A DNA stretch of 64,000 nt, taken from positions 620,001 to 684,000 of the forward strand of contig CAXXCY010000001.1 in the NCBI GenBank assembly GCA_963674895.2, read 5' to 3'. Source of the DNA: CAXXOK01 sp963674895 (lineage in GTDB: Bacteria > Bacillota > Clostridia > Christensenellales > Aristaeellaceae). Of this stretch, positions 8,668-17,235 are shown piece by piece (positions within the stretch are counted from its first letter, which is position 1; the number at the start of each line of letters is the position of its first letter). The position numbers and the translations under genes are program-made. The notes below the pieces were generated by a model that saw only the letters and a program-made list of their open reading frames with translations, searched no databases and was not told where the DNA came from.

Positions 8668-9975
8668 TTATCGGTTTTGTCCAGCCGTCTTTGTCGGAGG
8701 CCGGCCGCAGGCCAGCGCTTTCTGCCCGATATCCGTGCGCATGTGCGCGCCCTCGAAGGTAATCAGCCTCGCGGCGGCGTACGCGCGGTCGATTGCCTCG
8801 TTGAGCGTGCCCGCGACCGCGGTCACGCCCAGCACGCGTCCGCCGCTGGTGACGATCTGCCTGCCTTCCTTTTTCGTGCCCGCGTGGAACACATACGTAT
8901 CGGGCAGCCCGGCGGCCTCCGAAAGCCCCCGAATCGGCTTGCCCTTCTCGTAAGCCAGCGGATACCCGCCGGACGCCAGCACCACGCAGCAGCTCGCGCC
9001 CGCGGAAAACCGCACATCGGCCTGGTCAAGCGTCCCGTCCGTCACGTGCCGCATGATGGAAAACAAATCACTCTGCAAAAGCGGAAGCACGGCCTGCGCC
9101 TCAGGATCGCCGAAGCGGCAGTTGTACTCGATCACCTTGGGGCCGTCCTGGGTCAGCATCAGCCCGAAGTACAGGCAGCCCTTGAAGGGGCTTCCCATCG
9201 CGTTCATCGCGCGGATCGTCGGCAGGAAGATCGTTTCCATGCACCGCTCCGCGATCTCCTCCGTGTAATACGGATTGGGAGCGACCACGCCCATGCCGCC
9301 GGTGTTGAGCCCCCTGTCGCCGTCCAGCGCGCGCTTGTGGTCCATGGAGGAAACCATCGGCACGAGCGTTTTGCCGTCGGTGAACGCCAGGACGCTTACC
9401 TCCGGGCCTTCCAGAAATTCCTCGATCACTACGCGGCTGCCCGCCTCGCCGAACTTCTTTTTTTCCATCATCTCGCGCACGGCCTTGGCGGCCTCGGCGC
9501 GGTTATTGCAGATGATCACGCCCTTGCCCAGCGCCAGCCCGTCGGCCTTGACGACCAGCGGCACGGGGCTTTCCGCGATGTAGCCGAGCGCCCCGACCAT
9601 AGTATCAAACACGGCGCACCCGGCGGTGGGGATATGGTTATCCTCCATCAGCCGCTTGGCGAACACCTTGCTGCCCTCGATCCGCGCCGCCGCCCTGCCG
9701 GGCCCGAACGCGGGGATGCCCTTCGCCGCCAATAAACCCACCAGCCCCAGGCACAGGGGATCGTCCGGCGCGACGACCACGTAATCCATCCCGTTTTGCC
9801 CGGCCCAGTCCGCAAGCTTCTCCACGTCCGTGGCCGCGATGTTCACGCACTCGGCAAGCTGCGCGATGCCGCCGTTGCCCGGCGCGCACCAGAGCTTTTC
9901 AATATCAGGGCTTTCGGCGAGCTTAGCCGCCAGCGCGTGTTCCCGGCCGCCCCCGCCGACGAGTAAGACTTTCAT
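8668..9975 (-). CDS. purD: Phosphoribosylamine-glycine ligase (GAR synthetase)
   Basis: 435 residues, normal for PurD. An ATP-grasp ligase that joins glycine to 5-phosphoribosylamine. It begins MKVLLVGGGGREHALAAKLA, the PurD N-terminal nucleotide-binding motif, and continues with APGNGGIAQLA, the ATP-grasp segment VVKADGLALGKGVIIC, GPEVSVLAFTDGKTLVPM, DGDRGLNTGGMGVVAPNPYYT and the metal-binding EYNCRFGDPEAQAVLP. GGAGG precedes the ATG. Its stop lies 22 bases before purL, so the two are co-transcribed; repeat A2 lies upstream, between it and purH. Confidence 0.97.
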   Translation of the reverse strand: MKVLLVGGGGREHALAAKLAESPDIEKLWCAPGNGGIAQLAECVNIAATDVEKLADWAGQNGMDYVVVAPDDPLCLGLVGLLAAKGIPAFGPGRAAARIEGSKVFAKRLMEDNHIPTAGCAVFDTMVGALGYIAESPVPLVVKADGLALGKGVIICNNRAEAAKAVREMMEKKKFGEAGSRVVIEEFLEGPEVSVLAFTDGKTLVPMVSSMDHKRALDGDRGLNTGGMGVVAPNPYYTEEIAERCMETIFLPTIRAMNAMGSPFKGCLYFGLMLTQDGPKVIEYNCRFGDPEAQAVLPLLQSDLFSIMRHVTDGTLDQADVRFSAGASCCVVLASGGYPLAYEKGKPIRGLSEAAGLPDTYVFHAGTKKEGRQIVTSGGRVLGVTAVAGTLNEAIDRAYAAARLITFEGAHMRTDIGQKALACGRPPTKTAGQNR

Positions 9976-9993
9976 GCGAAACCTCCGATGATT

Positions 9994-10204
9994 AATGAGG
10001 AATGAAGAATTAGGAATGAGGAACTTTGAAGAATTAGGAATGAGGAATGAGGAATTGTGGTGCGGTTGCTCCGCAACCGAATGATTTCATGTAACGGTTT
10101 TGTACTGAGATGCTTAATGACAGCAAGCCGCCTAAACATTCTTCCATACAATCCGTAGATTGCGAAGCAATCTTTCTACCATTCCTCATTCCTCATTACT
10201 CATT
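9994..10204 (+). repeat. Family A palindromic repeat, copy A2
   Basis: Forward-oriented copy between purH and purD: five or so AATGAGGAAT/AATTAGGAAT units, hairpin 1 (GGTTGCTCCGCAACC), a variable core, hairpin 2 (AGATTGCGAAGCAATCT) and inverted ATTCCTCATT units. Its core shares the order AACGGT, GATGCTT, AAGCCGC with the core of copy A3, unlike most other pairs of copies. Confidence 0.85.
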
Positions 10205-10220
10205 AAAACGCAACGCGCAA

Positions 10221-11402
10221 TCAGTGGTGAAACAACCGCAAGCCGGTAAACGCCATGGTTATACCATAGCGATCACAAGCGTCGATGACCTCCTGGTCGC
10301 GCTTCGATCCGCCCGGCTCCGCGATGTACTTCACGCCGGACTGCGCGGCGCGGTCGATGTTGTCGGAAAACGGGAAGAACGCGTCGGAGCCGAGGCTGAC
10401 GCCGGTGTTTTGTTTCAGCCACGCCGTTTTTTCCTCGGCGGTCAGCTCGGCGGGCTTTTCGGTAAACAGCGTCTGCCAGTTCCCGTCGGCCAATACCGTG
10501 GTCCGGCTTTCGGCGCTCACGTAGCGGTCGATCGCGTTGTCGCGGTTGGGGTTGGGAACGTCGGAGCGGAAGGGCAGGGAAAGCGCCTTTTCATGCTGGC
10601 GCAGCCACCATACGTCCGCCTTGTCGCCCGCGAGCCTTGTGCAGTGGATGCGGCTCTGCTGCCCCGCGCCGATGCCGATGCACTGGCCGTCCTTGACGTA
10701 GCACACGGAGTTGGACTGCGTGTACTTGAGCGCGATCATCGCGATGGCAAAATCGCGTTTGGCGGTTTCGGGCAAGTTCTTTTCCTTCGTCACGACGTTT
10801 GCGAAAAAATCGTCGCCGATCACCAGCTCGTTGCGGCCCTGCTCGAACGTGACGCCGAAAATATCCTTGTGCTCGATGGGCGCGGGCTCATACGCGGGGT
10901 CGATCCGCACGATGTTGTACGCGCCCCGCCGCTTGGATTTCAAAATCTCCAGCGCCTCCGGCTCGTACCCGGGCGCGATGATCCCGTCGGAAACCTCGGG
11001 CTTGATGAGCAGGGCCGTGGGCACGTCGCAGACGTCCGACAGCGAAATCCAGTCGCCGAACGAGCTCATCCGGTCCGCGCCGCGCGCGCGGGCATAGGCG
11101 CACGCCAGGGGGGAGAGGGGCTTCGCCCCCTCCGGTATAAAATATATCTGCTCCAGTGCTTCGGTCAGCGGCAGGCCCACCGCCGCGCCCGCCGGGCTTA
11201 CGTGCTTGAAGCTCGTCGCCGACGGCATCCCCGTGGCCGCCTTCAGCTCGCGCACCAGCTGCCAGCCGTTGAACGCGTCCAGAAAGTTGATGTACCCCGG
11301 CCGCCCGCACAATACTTCGATGGGCAGCTCGCCCTCCCGCATAAAAATCCGCGCGGGCTTCTGGTTGGGGTTGCAGCCGTACTTGAGCTCCAGTTCGTTC
11401 AT
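10221..11402 (-). CDS. purH: AICAR formyltransferase (stand-alone PurH formyltransferase domain)
   Basis: 393 residues. It transfers a formyl group from 10-formyltetrahydrofolate to AICAR, giving FAICAR. Unlike the usual bifunctional PurH of about 510-530 residues, the N-terminal MGS-like IMP cyclohydrolase domain is absent; the protein opens at once with LKYGCNPNQKPA. Formyltransferase motifs are clear: SFKHVSPAGAAVG with the catalytic Lys-His pair (about 64-76), TQSNSVCYVKDGQCIGIGAG (about 233-252), SDAFFPFSDNIDRAAQSG and YIAEPGGSKRDQEVI, ending MAFTGLRLFHH. The missing cyclohydrolase step is supplied by the next upstream gene, a PurO-type protein. AAAGGAG precedes the ATG at 11402. Confidence 0.93.
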   Translation of the reverse strand: MNELELKYGCNPNQKPARIFMREGELPIEVLCGRPGYINFLDAFNGWQLVRELKAATGMPSATSFKHVSPAGAAVGLPLTEALEQIYFIPEGAKPLSPLACAYARARGADRMSSFGDWISLSDVCDVPTALLIKPEVSDGIIAPGYEPEALEILKSKRRGAYNIVRIDPAYEPAPIEHKDIFGVTFEQGRNELVIGDDFFANVVTKEKNLPETAKRDFAIAMIALKYTQSNSVCYVKDGQCIGIGAGQQSRIHCTRLAGDKADVWWLRQHEKALSLPFRSDVPNPNRDNAIDRYVSAESRTTVLADGNWQTLFTEKPAELTAEEKTAWLKQNTGVSLGSDAFFPFSDNIDRAAQSGVKYIAEPGGSKRDQEVIDACDRYGITMAFTGLRLFHH

Positions 11403-11435
11403 TGGGCTTCTCCTTTGCTTGTTGACGTTAGCGTG

Positions 11436-11636
11436 AATGAGGAATTAAGAATTGTAGTAAGATTGCTTCGCAATCTGCTGATGATTTGGACGATTACTTC
11501 TGCGGCTTTCTATCGTCAAGCATCTTACCGTTGTTCCGATACGAAATCAGGAAAGAAGTCATTCGGTTGCAGAGCAACCGCACCACAATTCCTCATTCCT
11601 AATTCCTCATTCCTCATTCATTGAAGTTCCTCATTG
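11436..11636 (-). repeat. Family A palindromic repeat, copy A3
   Basis: Inverted copy between purH and the purO-like gene: on the plus strand the GATTGC/GCAATC hairpin (AGATTGCTTCGCAATCT) comes first and the GGTTGC/GCAACC hairpin second, with AATGAGGAAT units at the left and ATTCCTCATT units at the right. Core of about 85 bases. Confidence 0.85.
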
Positions 11637-11646
11637 CATTCATGCC

Positions 11647-12369
11647 TCATCCGTGTTTGTTGACAATCCGCGTCTGCGTTTCCCCCGTCTGCAAATCAAT
11701 CGTGCGCACGAACAGGCTCACGCGGTTGTTTGCGTCCAGCGCGCTCCACAGCGACGCGGTGAAGGCGCCGATATCCTCGCCGCCCAGCGACACCGCCGCA
11801 GGCTCGCCCGCGAAGCTCGGGAGCGGATTGCCGTCGGTGACATAGGTGGAAATGAAGCGCCCCTCGCCGGGCTGGGGTTCCGGGTACTCGTAAAAGCAGC
11901 GCAGAGCGCTTTCGTTCGTACCCGCCTTGAGGATGGAAAGCCGGTATGCCATCTTGCCGTCCTTGACTTTGAGCAGCCCCGAGATTCGCGGGGTGAAGTT
12001 GGGCGGGTCCGGCTCGTAGGTGCGGGTGCGCAGGGCGTCTTCAAACGTTTTGTTTTCGGAAAGGGCATCGAAGATGCTGTCGGTCTGGTCGCCGTTGGTC
12101 ACGATCGTGGTTTCCGGATCAAACACGCGCACGGGCGCGTAGATGATCAGGCTCGGATCGACCATTTTGGAGGGATCGAACGCCTCGGTGATGATCCCGC
12201 CGTCCTTCTCGGTGAACACGCGGTTTTGGCTGTTCACGCTGCGCCCCATGATGAAGTAGGCGATCAGCGCCCTGCCGTCCGCCGTTTGCCCGAGCAGGAT
12301 TCCCCGCCCGGGGTAGGGGTTCCCGTCCAGCAGCTCAAAGAGCGTTTTCAATCGTTTCTCATCCTCCAT
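11647..12369 (-). CDS. purO: IMP cyclohydrolase, PurO family
   Basis: 240 residues. It matches the PurO-type IMP cyclohydrolase family known from archaea and Clostridia, which closes FAICAR to IMP. Seen in the sequence: NPYPGRGILLGQTADGRALI followed by AYFIMGRSVNSQNRVF near the N terminus, a DPSLIIYAPVRVFD stretch (about 71-84), and TNGDQTDSIFDAL (about 91-103). It sits directly upstream of a PurH that lacks its own cyclohydrolase domain, which makes the assignment compelling by context. The start at 12369 has GAGGA about 10 bases upstream; a later ATG would cut into conserved sequence. Length is ordinary for the clostridial members. Confidence 0.88.
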   Translation of the reverse strand: MEDEKRLKTLFELLDGNPYPGRGILLGQTADGRALIAYFIMGRSVNSQNRVFTEKDGGIITEAFDPSKMVDPSLIIYAPVRVFDPETTIVTNGDQTDSIFDALSENKTFEDALRTRTYEPDPPNFTPRISGLLKVKDGKMAYRLSILKAGTNESALRCFYEYPEPQPGEGRFISTYVTDGNPLPSFAGEPAAVSLGGEDIGAFTASLWSALDANNRVSLFVRTIDLQTGETQTRIVNKHG

Positions 12370-12406
12370 ACCCTATATTCCTCGTTAGGTAAACGATGAT
12401 ATTTGA

Positions 12407-13000
12407 TCAGCGTTTGCCTATCTTCTTTGCCAGTTTTTCGGTTTCCTGCGGCAGCAGCACCCACTCGGCCTTCTCCATCACGCGCTTTTGCAGGGTTTCC
12501 GGCGTATCCTTCCTCTTCACCTTCACGGCCTTCTGCGCGAGGATCTTCCCGCCGTCCGGGATTTCGTTGACGATATGTACGGTCGCGCCGGTCACCTTCA
12601 CACCGTAGTCAAGCGCCGCCTTGTGCACCTTCAGGCCGTAGTAGCCCGCGCCGCAGAAAGCGGGGATGAGGCTCGGGTGCACGTTGAGGATGCGCCCTTC
12701 ATAGGCCAGGATAACATTCGGATGTAAAATCAGCATGAAGCCGGCAAGCACCGCCATATCGATCCGGTGCTCCTTTAGCAAAGCGATCAGCTGCTCGCCG
12801 TACGCTTCCGGGCTTTCCGCCTTCCCGAGCACCGCGGTTTCGATGCCCGCGTCCCTCGCGCGGGTCAGCGCGTAGGCGCCCTCCTTGGAGGAAACCACGA
12901 GCACGATCCTGCCGCTTTTGAGCGTCCCCGCCCTTTGCGCGTCGATCAGCGCCTGCAGGTTCGTGCCGCCGCCCGACACCAGCACGGCGATGTTTACCAC
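12407..13000 (-). CDS. purN: Phosphoribosylglycinamide formyltransferase
   Basis: 197 residues, folate-dependent GAR transformylase (third step of IMP synthesis). Motifs: VLVSGGGTNLQALIDA for the phosphate loop, LAGFMLILHPNVILAYEGRI with the catalytic Asn region, and the active-site run LNVHPSLIPAFCGAGYYGLK with His, followed by KVTGATVHIVNEIPDGGKIL carrying the catalytic aspartate region. In many PurN proteins the last motif contains VTxxD; here the D has become N (VNEIPDGG), with the aspartate two positions on, which I note without concluding loss of function. It starts at GTG (13000) inside the last codons of purM, a 7-base overlap implying translational coupling. Confidence 0.93.
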   Translation of the reverse strand: MVNIAVLVSGGGTNLQALIDAQRAGTLKSGRIVLVVSSKEGAYALTRARDAGIETAVLGKAESPEAYGEQLIALLKEHRIDMAVLAGFMLILHPNVILAYEGRILNVHPSLIPAFCGAGYYGLKVHKAALDYGVKVTGATVHIVNEIPDGGKILAQKAVKVKRKDTPETLQKRVMEKAEWVLLPQETEKLAKKIGKR

Positions 13001-13989
13001 AGCTCCACTCCCTCGCCCCGGGCGACCTCGCCCAGCACGTATGCGGCCTCGCCCGCATCTTTCAGGGTTTGCACGGCCTTGTCCGCCTGGTCCCCGGGCA
13101 CGACGGCGACCATCCCCACGCCCATATTGAAGGTGTTGAACATATCCCGCTCGGGAATGCTTCCGGCCTGCGCGATCTCGCGGAAGATATCCGGGGTTTT
13201 CACCGCGGATTTATCGATCCTGGCCATCAGGCCGTCCTTCAGCGCGCGCGGGATGTTTTCGAAAAACCCGCCGCCCGTGATGTGCGCCGCCGCGCGCACC
13301 GTGACCGCGTCAAAAAGCCTGAGCATGGGCTTGACATAGATTTTCGTCGGGGTAAGCAGCTCCTCCGCGTACTCGGGAAGCCTGTCGCCGAACACCTTGC
13401 GGATCAGCGAAAAACCGTTGGAGTGCGCGCCGGACGAGGGCAGGGCGATCAGCGCGTCGCCCTCTTGCATAGTTTCCTTGTCGAGTATCTTTGATTTGTC
13501 CACCGCGCCCACGCAGAAGCCCGCGATATCGTACTCGTCCCCGGGGTAAAAGCCCGGCATCTCGGCGGTTTCGCCGCCGATCAGCGCGCAGCCCGCCTGC
13601 ACGCAGCCCTCCGCCACGCCGGACACGATCTGCGCGATTCTCTCGGGCACATTTTTCCCGCAGGCGATGTAATCCAGGAAAAACAGCGGTTTGGCGCCGC
13701 AGCAGAGGATATCGTTGGCGCACATCGCCACGCAATCGATCCCCACGGTGTCGTGCCTGTCCAGCAGGAACGCGAGCTTCAGCTTCGTGCCCACGCCGTC
13801 CGTGCCCGACACGAGCACGGGATGGGGCATGTCCGCGATGTCCAGCTCGAACATCCCGCCGAAGCCCCCGATGCCGGCCGCGCCGGCGGCCATCGTACGG
13901 GCGATGTGCTGTTTCATCAGCTCCACGGCCCTGTACCCGGCGGTGATATCCACGCCCGCGGCCTTGTAGCTGTCGGATTTGCTTTTCAT
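12994..13989 (-). CDS. purM: Phosphoribosylformylglycinamidine cyclo-ligase (AIR synthetase)
   Basis: 331 residues, normal length. It uses ATP to close FGAM to AIR. Starts MKSKSDSYKAAGVDITAGYRAVELM, the standard PurM opening, and contains LVSGTDGVGTKLKLAF (about 59-74), DCVAMCANDILCCGAKPLFFLDY (about 84-106), ALIGGETAEMPGFY (about 136-149) and AHITGGGFFENIPRAL (about 236-251). Shares four bases (ATGA) with the end of purF and overlaps purN, so purF-M-N are a tightly coupled block. Confidence 0.97.
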   Translation of the reverse strand: MKSKSDSYKAAGVDITAGYRAVELMKQHIARTMAAGAAGIGGFGGMFELDIADMPHPVLVSGTDGVGTKLKLAFLLDRHDTVGIDCVAMCANDILCCGAKPLFFLDYIACGKNVPERIAQIVSGVAEGCVQAGCALIGGETAEMPGFYPGDEYDIAGFCVGAVDKSKILDKETMQEGDALIALPSSGAHSNGFSLIRKVFGDRLPEYAEELLTPTKIYVKPMLRLFDAVTVRAAAHITGGGFFENIPRALKDGLMARIDKSAVKTPDIFREIAQAGSIPERDMFNTFNMGVGMVAVVPGDQADKAVQTLKDAGEAAYVLGEVARGEGVELW

Positions 13990-15416
13990 CCCGTCACCTC
14001 CGGCAGATAGGTTTCAAACTTGTTCTTCAATACGGCGCCGTTGGGGTCCACGGGATAATCGCCCGTAAAGCAGCCCTTGCAAAAGCCGCAGCCCGCGCCG
14101 GTGGCCAGCTTGTCCAGGCAGGCCACCGGCATGAAGCCGATGGAATCCGCGCCGATCATTTTACACACCTCGGCCTCGCTGTGGTTGGCGGCGATCAGGT
14201 TTTCGGTGCTGTCGATATCGGTGCCGAAGTAGCACGGGTGCGTGAACGGCGGCGCCGCGAGCCGCATGTGCACCTCGGTTGCCCCCGCGTCGCGCAGCAG
14301 GTTTACGATGCGCGCCGCCGTGGTGCCGCGCACGATACTGTCGTCGATCAGCACCACGCGTTTGTTTTCAACCGTCGAACGGATGGCGTTGAGCTTGATC
14401 CTCACGGCGTTTGTGCGCTGGAATTGCCCCGGCTGGATGAACGTGCGCCCGACATATTTGTTCTTGATAAACCCGACGCCGTAGGGAATGCCGGACTGGC
14501 GGGCGTAGCCGATGGCGGCGTCGATGCCCGAATCCGGCACGCCGATAACGACGTCCGCCTGCACGGGGTGCTCCAGCGCCAGAAACGCGCCCGCGCGCAG
14601 CCGCGCCTGGTGCACCGAAGCGCCTTCGATCACGCTGTCCGGGCGCGCGAAATAGATGAACTCGAACACGCACAGCGACGTAACGGGAGCCTTTTCCTCG
14701 AGCATCAGCGAGCGCACGCCGTTCTCGTCCGCCACGACAACCTCGCCGGGCTTTACGTCGCGAACGAACTTCGCGCCCACGGCGTCCAGCGCGCAGGTTT
14801 CGCTGGCGAACACCACGCCGTCCCCGGTTTCCCCCATGCACAGGGGACGAAAGCCGTTGGGATCGCGCGCGGCGATCAGCTTGGTGGGGCTGACCAGCAC
14901 CATCGAATACGCGCCCTGCAGCCGCGTCATCGCGCTGAGCACGGCTTGCTCGATGCTTGCGACCATCAGCCGCTCATGCGTAACGGTATAGGCGATCACT
15001 TCGGAATCGCTCGTCGTATGGAAAATCGCGCCGCCGAGCTCCTGCTCCTCGCGCAGGGCGTTGGCGTTGACGATGTTGCCGTTGTGCGCCAGCGCCATAC
15101 CGCCCTTCAGGTGGTTGATTAAAAGCGGCTGGGCGTTGGCCTGGTTCTGCACGCCGGTGGTGCCGTAGCGGCAGTGCCCCGCGGCGATGGAGCCCTCGGG
15201 GAGCTTTGAAAGAACATCGGGGGTAAAGACCTCGCCCACCAGGCCGATATCCTTATGGCAGGTCAGCACCCCGCGGGTGTTCACGGCGATGCCGCAGCTT
15301 TCCTGTCCGCGGTGCTGCAGGGCGTACAGCGCGTGGTACGTAGGCTGCACCACGCCCTTTTTGCCGTCCCGCAGGTAAATGCCGAACACGCCGCATTCCT
15401 CATGGAGTTTCCTCAT
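13986..15416 (-). CDS. purF: Amidophosphoribosyltransferase (iron-sulfur, self-processing type)
   Basis: 476 residues from the ATG at 15416, chosen because AAAGGAT lies 8 bases upstream and because it gives the expected short propeptide MRKLHEE before the N-terminal nucleophile in CGVFGIYL. An in-frame ATG at 15488 would place 24 extra residues ahead of it. The enzyme makes phosphoribosylamine from PRPP and glutamine, the committed step. The PRPP-binding motif VVLIDDSIVRGTTAARIVNL is at about 340-360. Cysteines in PPFTHPCYFGTDI and in GAGCGFCKGCFTGDYP indicate the oxygen-labile Fe-S cluster class typical of Bacillus and Clostridia. Nucleotide feedback control is expected from the family. Confidence 0.96.
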   Translation of the reverse strand: MRKLHEECGVFGIYLRDGKKGVVQPTYHALYALQHRGQESCGIAVNTRGVLTCHKDIGLVGEVFTPDVLSKLPEGSIAAGHCRYGTTGVQNQANAQPLLINHLKGGMALAHNGNIVNANALREEQELGGAIFHTTSDSEVIAYTVTHERLMVASIEQAVLSAMTRLQGAYSMVLVSPTKLIAARDPNGFRPLCMGETGDGVVFASETCALDAVGAKFVRDVKPGEVVVADENGVRSLMLEEKAPVTSLCVFEFIYFARPDSVIEGASVHQARLRAGAFLALEHPVQADVVIGVPDSGIDAAIGYARQSGIPYGVGFIKNKYVGRTFIQPGQFQRTNAVRIKLNAIRSTVENKRVVLIDDSIVRGTTAARIVNLLRDAGATEVHMRLAAPPFTHPCYFGTDIDSTENLIAANHSEAEVCKMIGADSIGFMPVACLDKLATGAGCGFCKGCFTGDYPVDPNGAVLKNKFETYLPEVTG

Positions 15417-15490
15417 TGGATAAATCCTTTCACGCTGTTTGCATGAATATTTAACCCATCCATGCCTTGCTCTTGATTGTTCCAGCACAC

Positions 15491-15623
15491 TTTCAGACTG
15501 ATCAAAACGTCTGGTATGCCCGGAAGCGAGGGTGGCGGGGGGTTGAGCTTACTCGTTTGTAAGTGATGCCCCCTGCTATCCCGAAGATGACAACGCAGAT
15601 CGGGCGTTTTCATCAGTCTGAAA
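15491..15623. repeat. Family C hairpin repeat, copy C1
   Basis: A 133-base element between purF and purC with near-perfect 21-bp terminal inverted repeats (15491-15511 and 15603-15623), an internal CTTAC-N6-GTAAG palindrome, and the shared blocks GGAAGCGAGGGTGGC, GGGGTTGAGC, CCCGAAGATG and CGCAGATCGGGCG. The right arm overlaps the last three codons and stop of purC. Confidence 0.75.
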
Positions 15624-16329
15624 CGCCCATAAGCCGTTTCATGATCTCCTGATAGGCGTCTTCCACCTTGCCCAGGTCGCGGCGAAAACGGTCTTTATCG
15701 AGCTTTTCGTGGGTAACAGTGTCCCAAAAACGACAAGTGTCCGGGCTGATCTCGTCGGCCAGTACGATCGTACCGTCCTCCGTTCGCCCGAACTCCAGTT
15801 TAAAATCGATCAAATCGATATTCAGATCTTTCAGGTAATCGCGCAGCGCGTCGTTGACGCGGAGCGCGTAATCGCTTATCAGCTTCAGCTCGTCCTCCGT
15901 GGCCCAGCCCATCGCGGCGATGTGGTAGGAGTTGACCATCGGGTCTCCCAGCGCGTCGTCCTTGTAGCAAAACTCAAGCACCGTCTGTTTAAGCTTCACC
16001 CCTTCCGCAAGCCCCAGCCGTTTGGCCAGGGAGCCCGCGGCGACGTTTCGCACGATCACCTCCAGCGGCACGATCGCAACCTTTTTCACCAGCGTTTCGG
16101 TATCGGAAAGTTCCTCTAAAAAATGCGTAGGGATGCCCTTTGTTTCAAGCATCCGCATCAGGTGGTTGGTCACGCGGTTGTTAATCGCGCCCTTCCCGGT
16201 TATTGTTCCTTTTTTTTGCCCGTTGAAGGCGGTGGCGTCGTCCTTGTACCGTACGAGCAGTACCTGCGGGTCTTCGGTCGAAAATACCTTCTTCGCCTTG
16301 CCTTCATAGAGCAATCCCTGCGTCTCCAT
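15613..16329 (-). CDS. purC: SAICAR synthetase
   Basis: 238 residues, typical length. It joins aspartate to CAIR with ATP. Starts METQGLLYEGKAKKVFSTED, with the PurC phosphate-binding region LLYEGKAKKVF, then GKGAINNRVTNHLMRMLE, VIVRNVAAGSLAKRLG (signature region, about 93-108) and the second signature LIDFKLEFGR (about 170-180), followed by LADEISPDTCRFWD. GGGGGAG lies upstream of the ATG. The final residues (VSD and stop) are encoded in the arm of repeat C1, so this repeat has set the C terminus. Confidence 0.97.
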   Translation of the reverse strand: METQGLLYEGKAKKVFSTEDPQVLLVRYKDDATAFNGQKKGTITGKGAINNRVTNHLMRMLETKGIPTHFLEELSDTETLVKKVAIVPLEVIVRNVAAGSLAKRLGLAEGVKLKQTVLEFCYKDDALGDPMVNSYHIAAMGWATEDELKLISDYALRVNDALRDYLKDLNIDLIDFKLEFGRTEDGTIVLADEISPDTCRFWDTVTHEKLDKDRFRRDLGKVEDAYQEIMKRLMGVSD

Positions 16330-16406
16330 GGAAAACCACTCCCCCTTTATGGAAAACTTTTGGAAAATTGCATAGGGCCCTGTATTGCCTGAATCACTGG
16401 GATTCC

Positions 16407-16458
16407 TGTGGATATCGTCCTCCTTTTGCGGGGTTTTCGTGGAAAACCCTGTGGAAAA
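16407..16458. promoter_or_regulatory. Cluster of DnaA-box-like sites between purE and purC
   Basis: On the minus strand the 195-base purE-purC gap carries ATATCCACA (16407-16415), TTTTCCACG (16438-16446) and TTTTCCACA (16450-16458), i.e. 8/9, 7/9 and 8/9 matches to TTATCCACA, the last two 12 bases apart. Further TTTTCCA runs (TTTTCCAAA, TTTTCCATA) follow towards purC. They could be DnaA titration or regulatory sites, or chance in a T-rich stretch. Confidence 0.35.
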
Positions 16459-16524
16459 CCCGCCCTGGCCCTATACGTTGTCTGCGTAAGCGTTCGCGTT
16501 TCACCGCCGGTTTTGCCACGTCTG

Positions 16525-17010
16525 TCAGTCGATCACCAGGTTTGCATCCTTCTCCAGCACCTTGCGCTTCATCTCGTCCCGGGCGCGGCACAGACGGGCG
16601 TACAGCTCGTCGTCATGCAGCGCGATCATCTGCGCTGCAAGGATGGCGGCGTTGGCCGCGCCGTCGATGGCGACGGTCGCCACAGGCAGCCCCGGAGGCA
16701 TTTGGACGGTCGATAAAAGGGCGTCCATGCCGTCCAGCGCCGAAGATTTTACGGGGACGCCGATCACCGGCAGCACCGTGCGCGCCGCGAGCGCGCCCGC
16801 CAGATGCGCGGCCTTGCCGGCGGCGGCTATCAGCACGCCAAAGCCCCTGTCCTTCGCGTTTTCGGCAAACCGGGCGGCCTCGTCCGGCGTGCGGTGCGCG
16901 GAGAACACATGCGCTTCAACCTCGATCCCAAGGGCTTTCAGCTGATCAAAGCAGGGCCTGAGCACCGGCAGATCGCTGTCCGATCCCATGATCACGGCAA
17001 CCTTTTTCAT
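16525..17010 (-). CDS. purE: 5-(carboxyamino)imidazole ribonucleotide mutase / AIR carboxylase
   Basis: 161 residues, the length of stand-alone PurE. Motifs: VAVIMGSDSDLPVL (about 4-17), the active-site histidine segment VFSAHRTPDEAARFA (about 38-52), GVLIAAAGKAAHLAGALAA (about 63-81) and PVIGVPVKSSALDGMDALLS (about 86-105), ending VATVAIDGAANAAILAAQ. No purK is in the window, so whether it works on N5-CAIR or directly on AIR and CO2 is not decided by context. First gene of the purine cluster; promoter 17062-17090 lies about 50 bases upstream. Confidence 0.96.
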   Translation of the reverse strand: MKKVAVIMGSDSDLPVLRPCFDQLKALGIEVEAHVFSAHRTPDEAARFAENAKDRGFGVLIAAAGKAAHLAGALAARTVLPVIGVPVKSSALDGMDALLSTVQMPPGLPVATVAIDGAANAAILAAQMIALHDDELYARLCRARDEMKRKVLEKDANLVID

Positions 17011-17061
17011 GCGGATTGCGGTCCTTTCCTCGCCATTGCGCCCGCCCCCGCAGGCACATGC

Positions 17062-17090
17062 TTATTATAAGAAAGCCGCCGTCCCGTGTC
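17062..17090 (-). promoter_or_regulatory. Promoter of the purine operon (consensus -35 and -10)
   Basis: Read on the minus strand: TTGACA (17085-17090), exactly 17 bases, TATAAT (17062-17067), both perfect sigma-A consensus boxes, about 50 bases before the purE start. No guanine/xanthine aptamer or PurR box was recognised around it. It is the only strong promoter seen ahead of the ten purine genes. Confidence 0.85.
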
Positions 17091-17141
17091 AATATTTTGT
17101 GGCGGGGCGGAAATCCGTGCACAATTTGGAAAAATGCTGAA

Positions 17142-17170
17142 TCGACAAGCCTTCCGGCGTGTGATATAAT
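17142..17170 (+). promoter_or_regulatory. Promoter of the coiled-coil protein gene
   Basis: TCGACA (17142-17147), 17 bases, then TATAAT (17165-17170) preceded by TGA, an extended -10. It fires away from the purine promoter; the two -35 boxes are about 50 bases apart. Confidence 0.75.
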
Positions 17171-17235
17171 CTTGCAAAGGAAGCCGAATATCCAACGATA
17201 CACCATGATTCCACGGCCTGGAAAAGGAGATCATA

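Noticed and set aside
15417..15488. An N-terminal extension of PurF starting at 15488
   Set aside because: It would bury the cysteine nucleophile behind 31 residues, and the ATG at 15416 has a proper ribosome-binding site.
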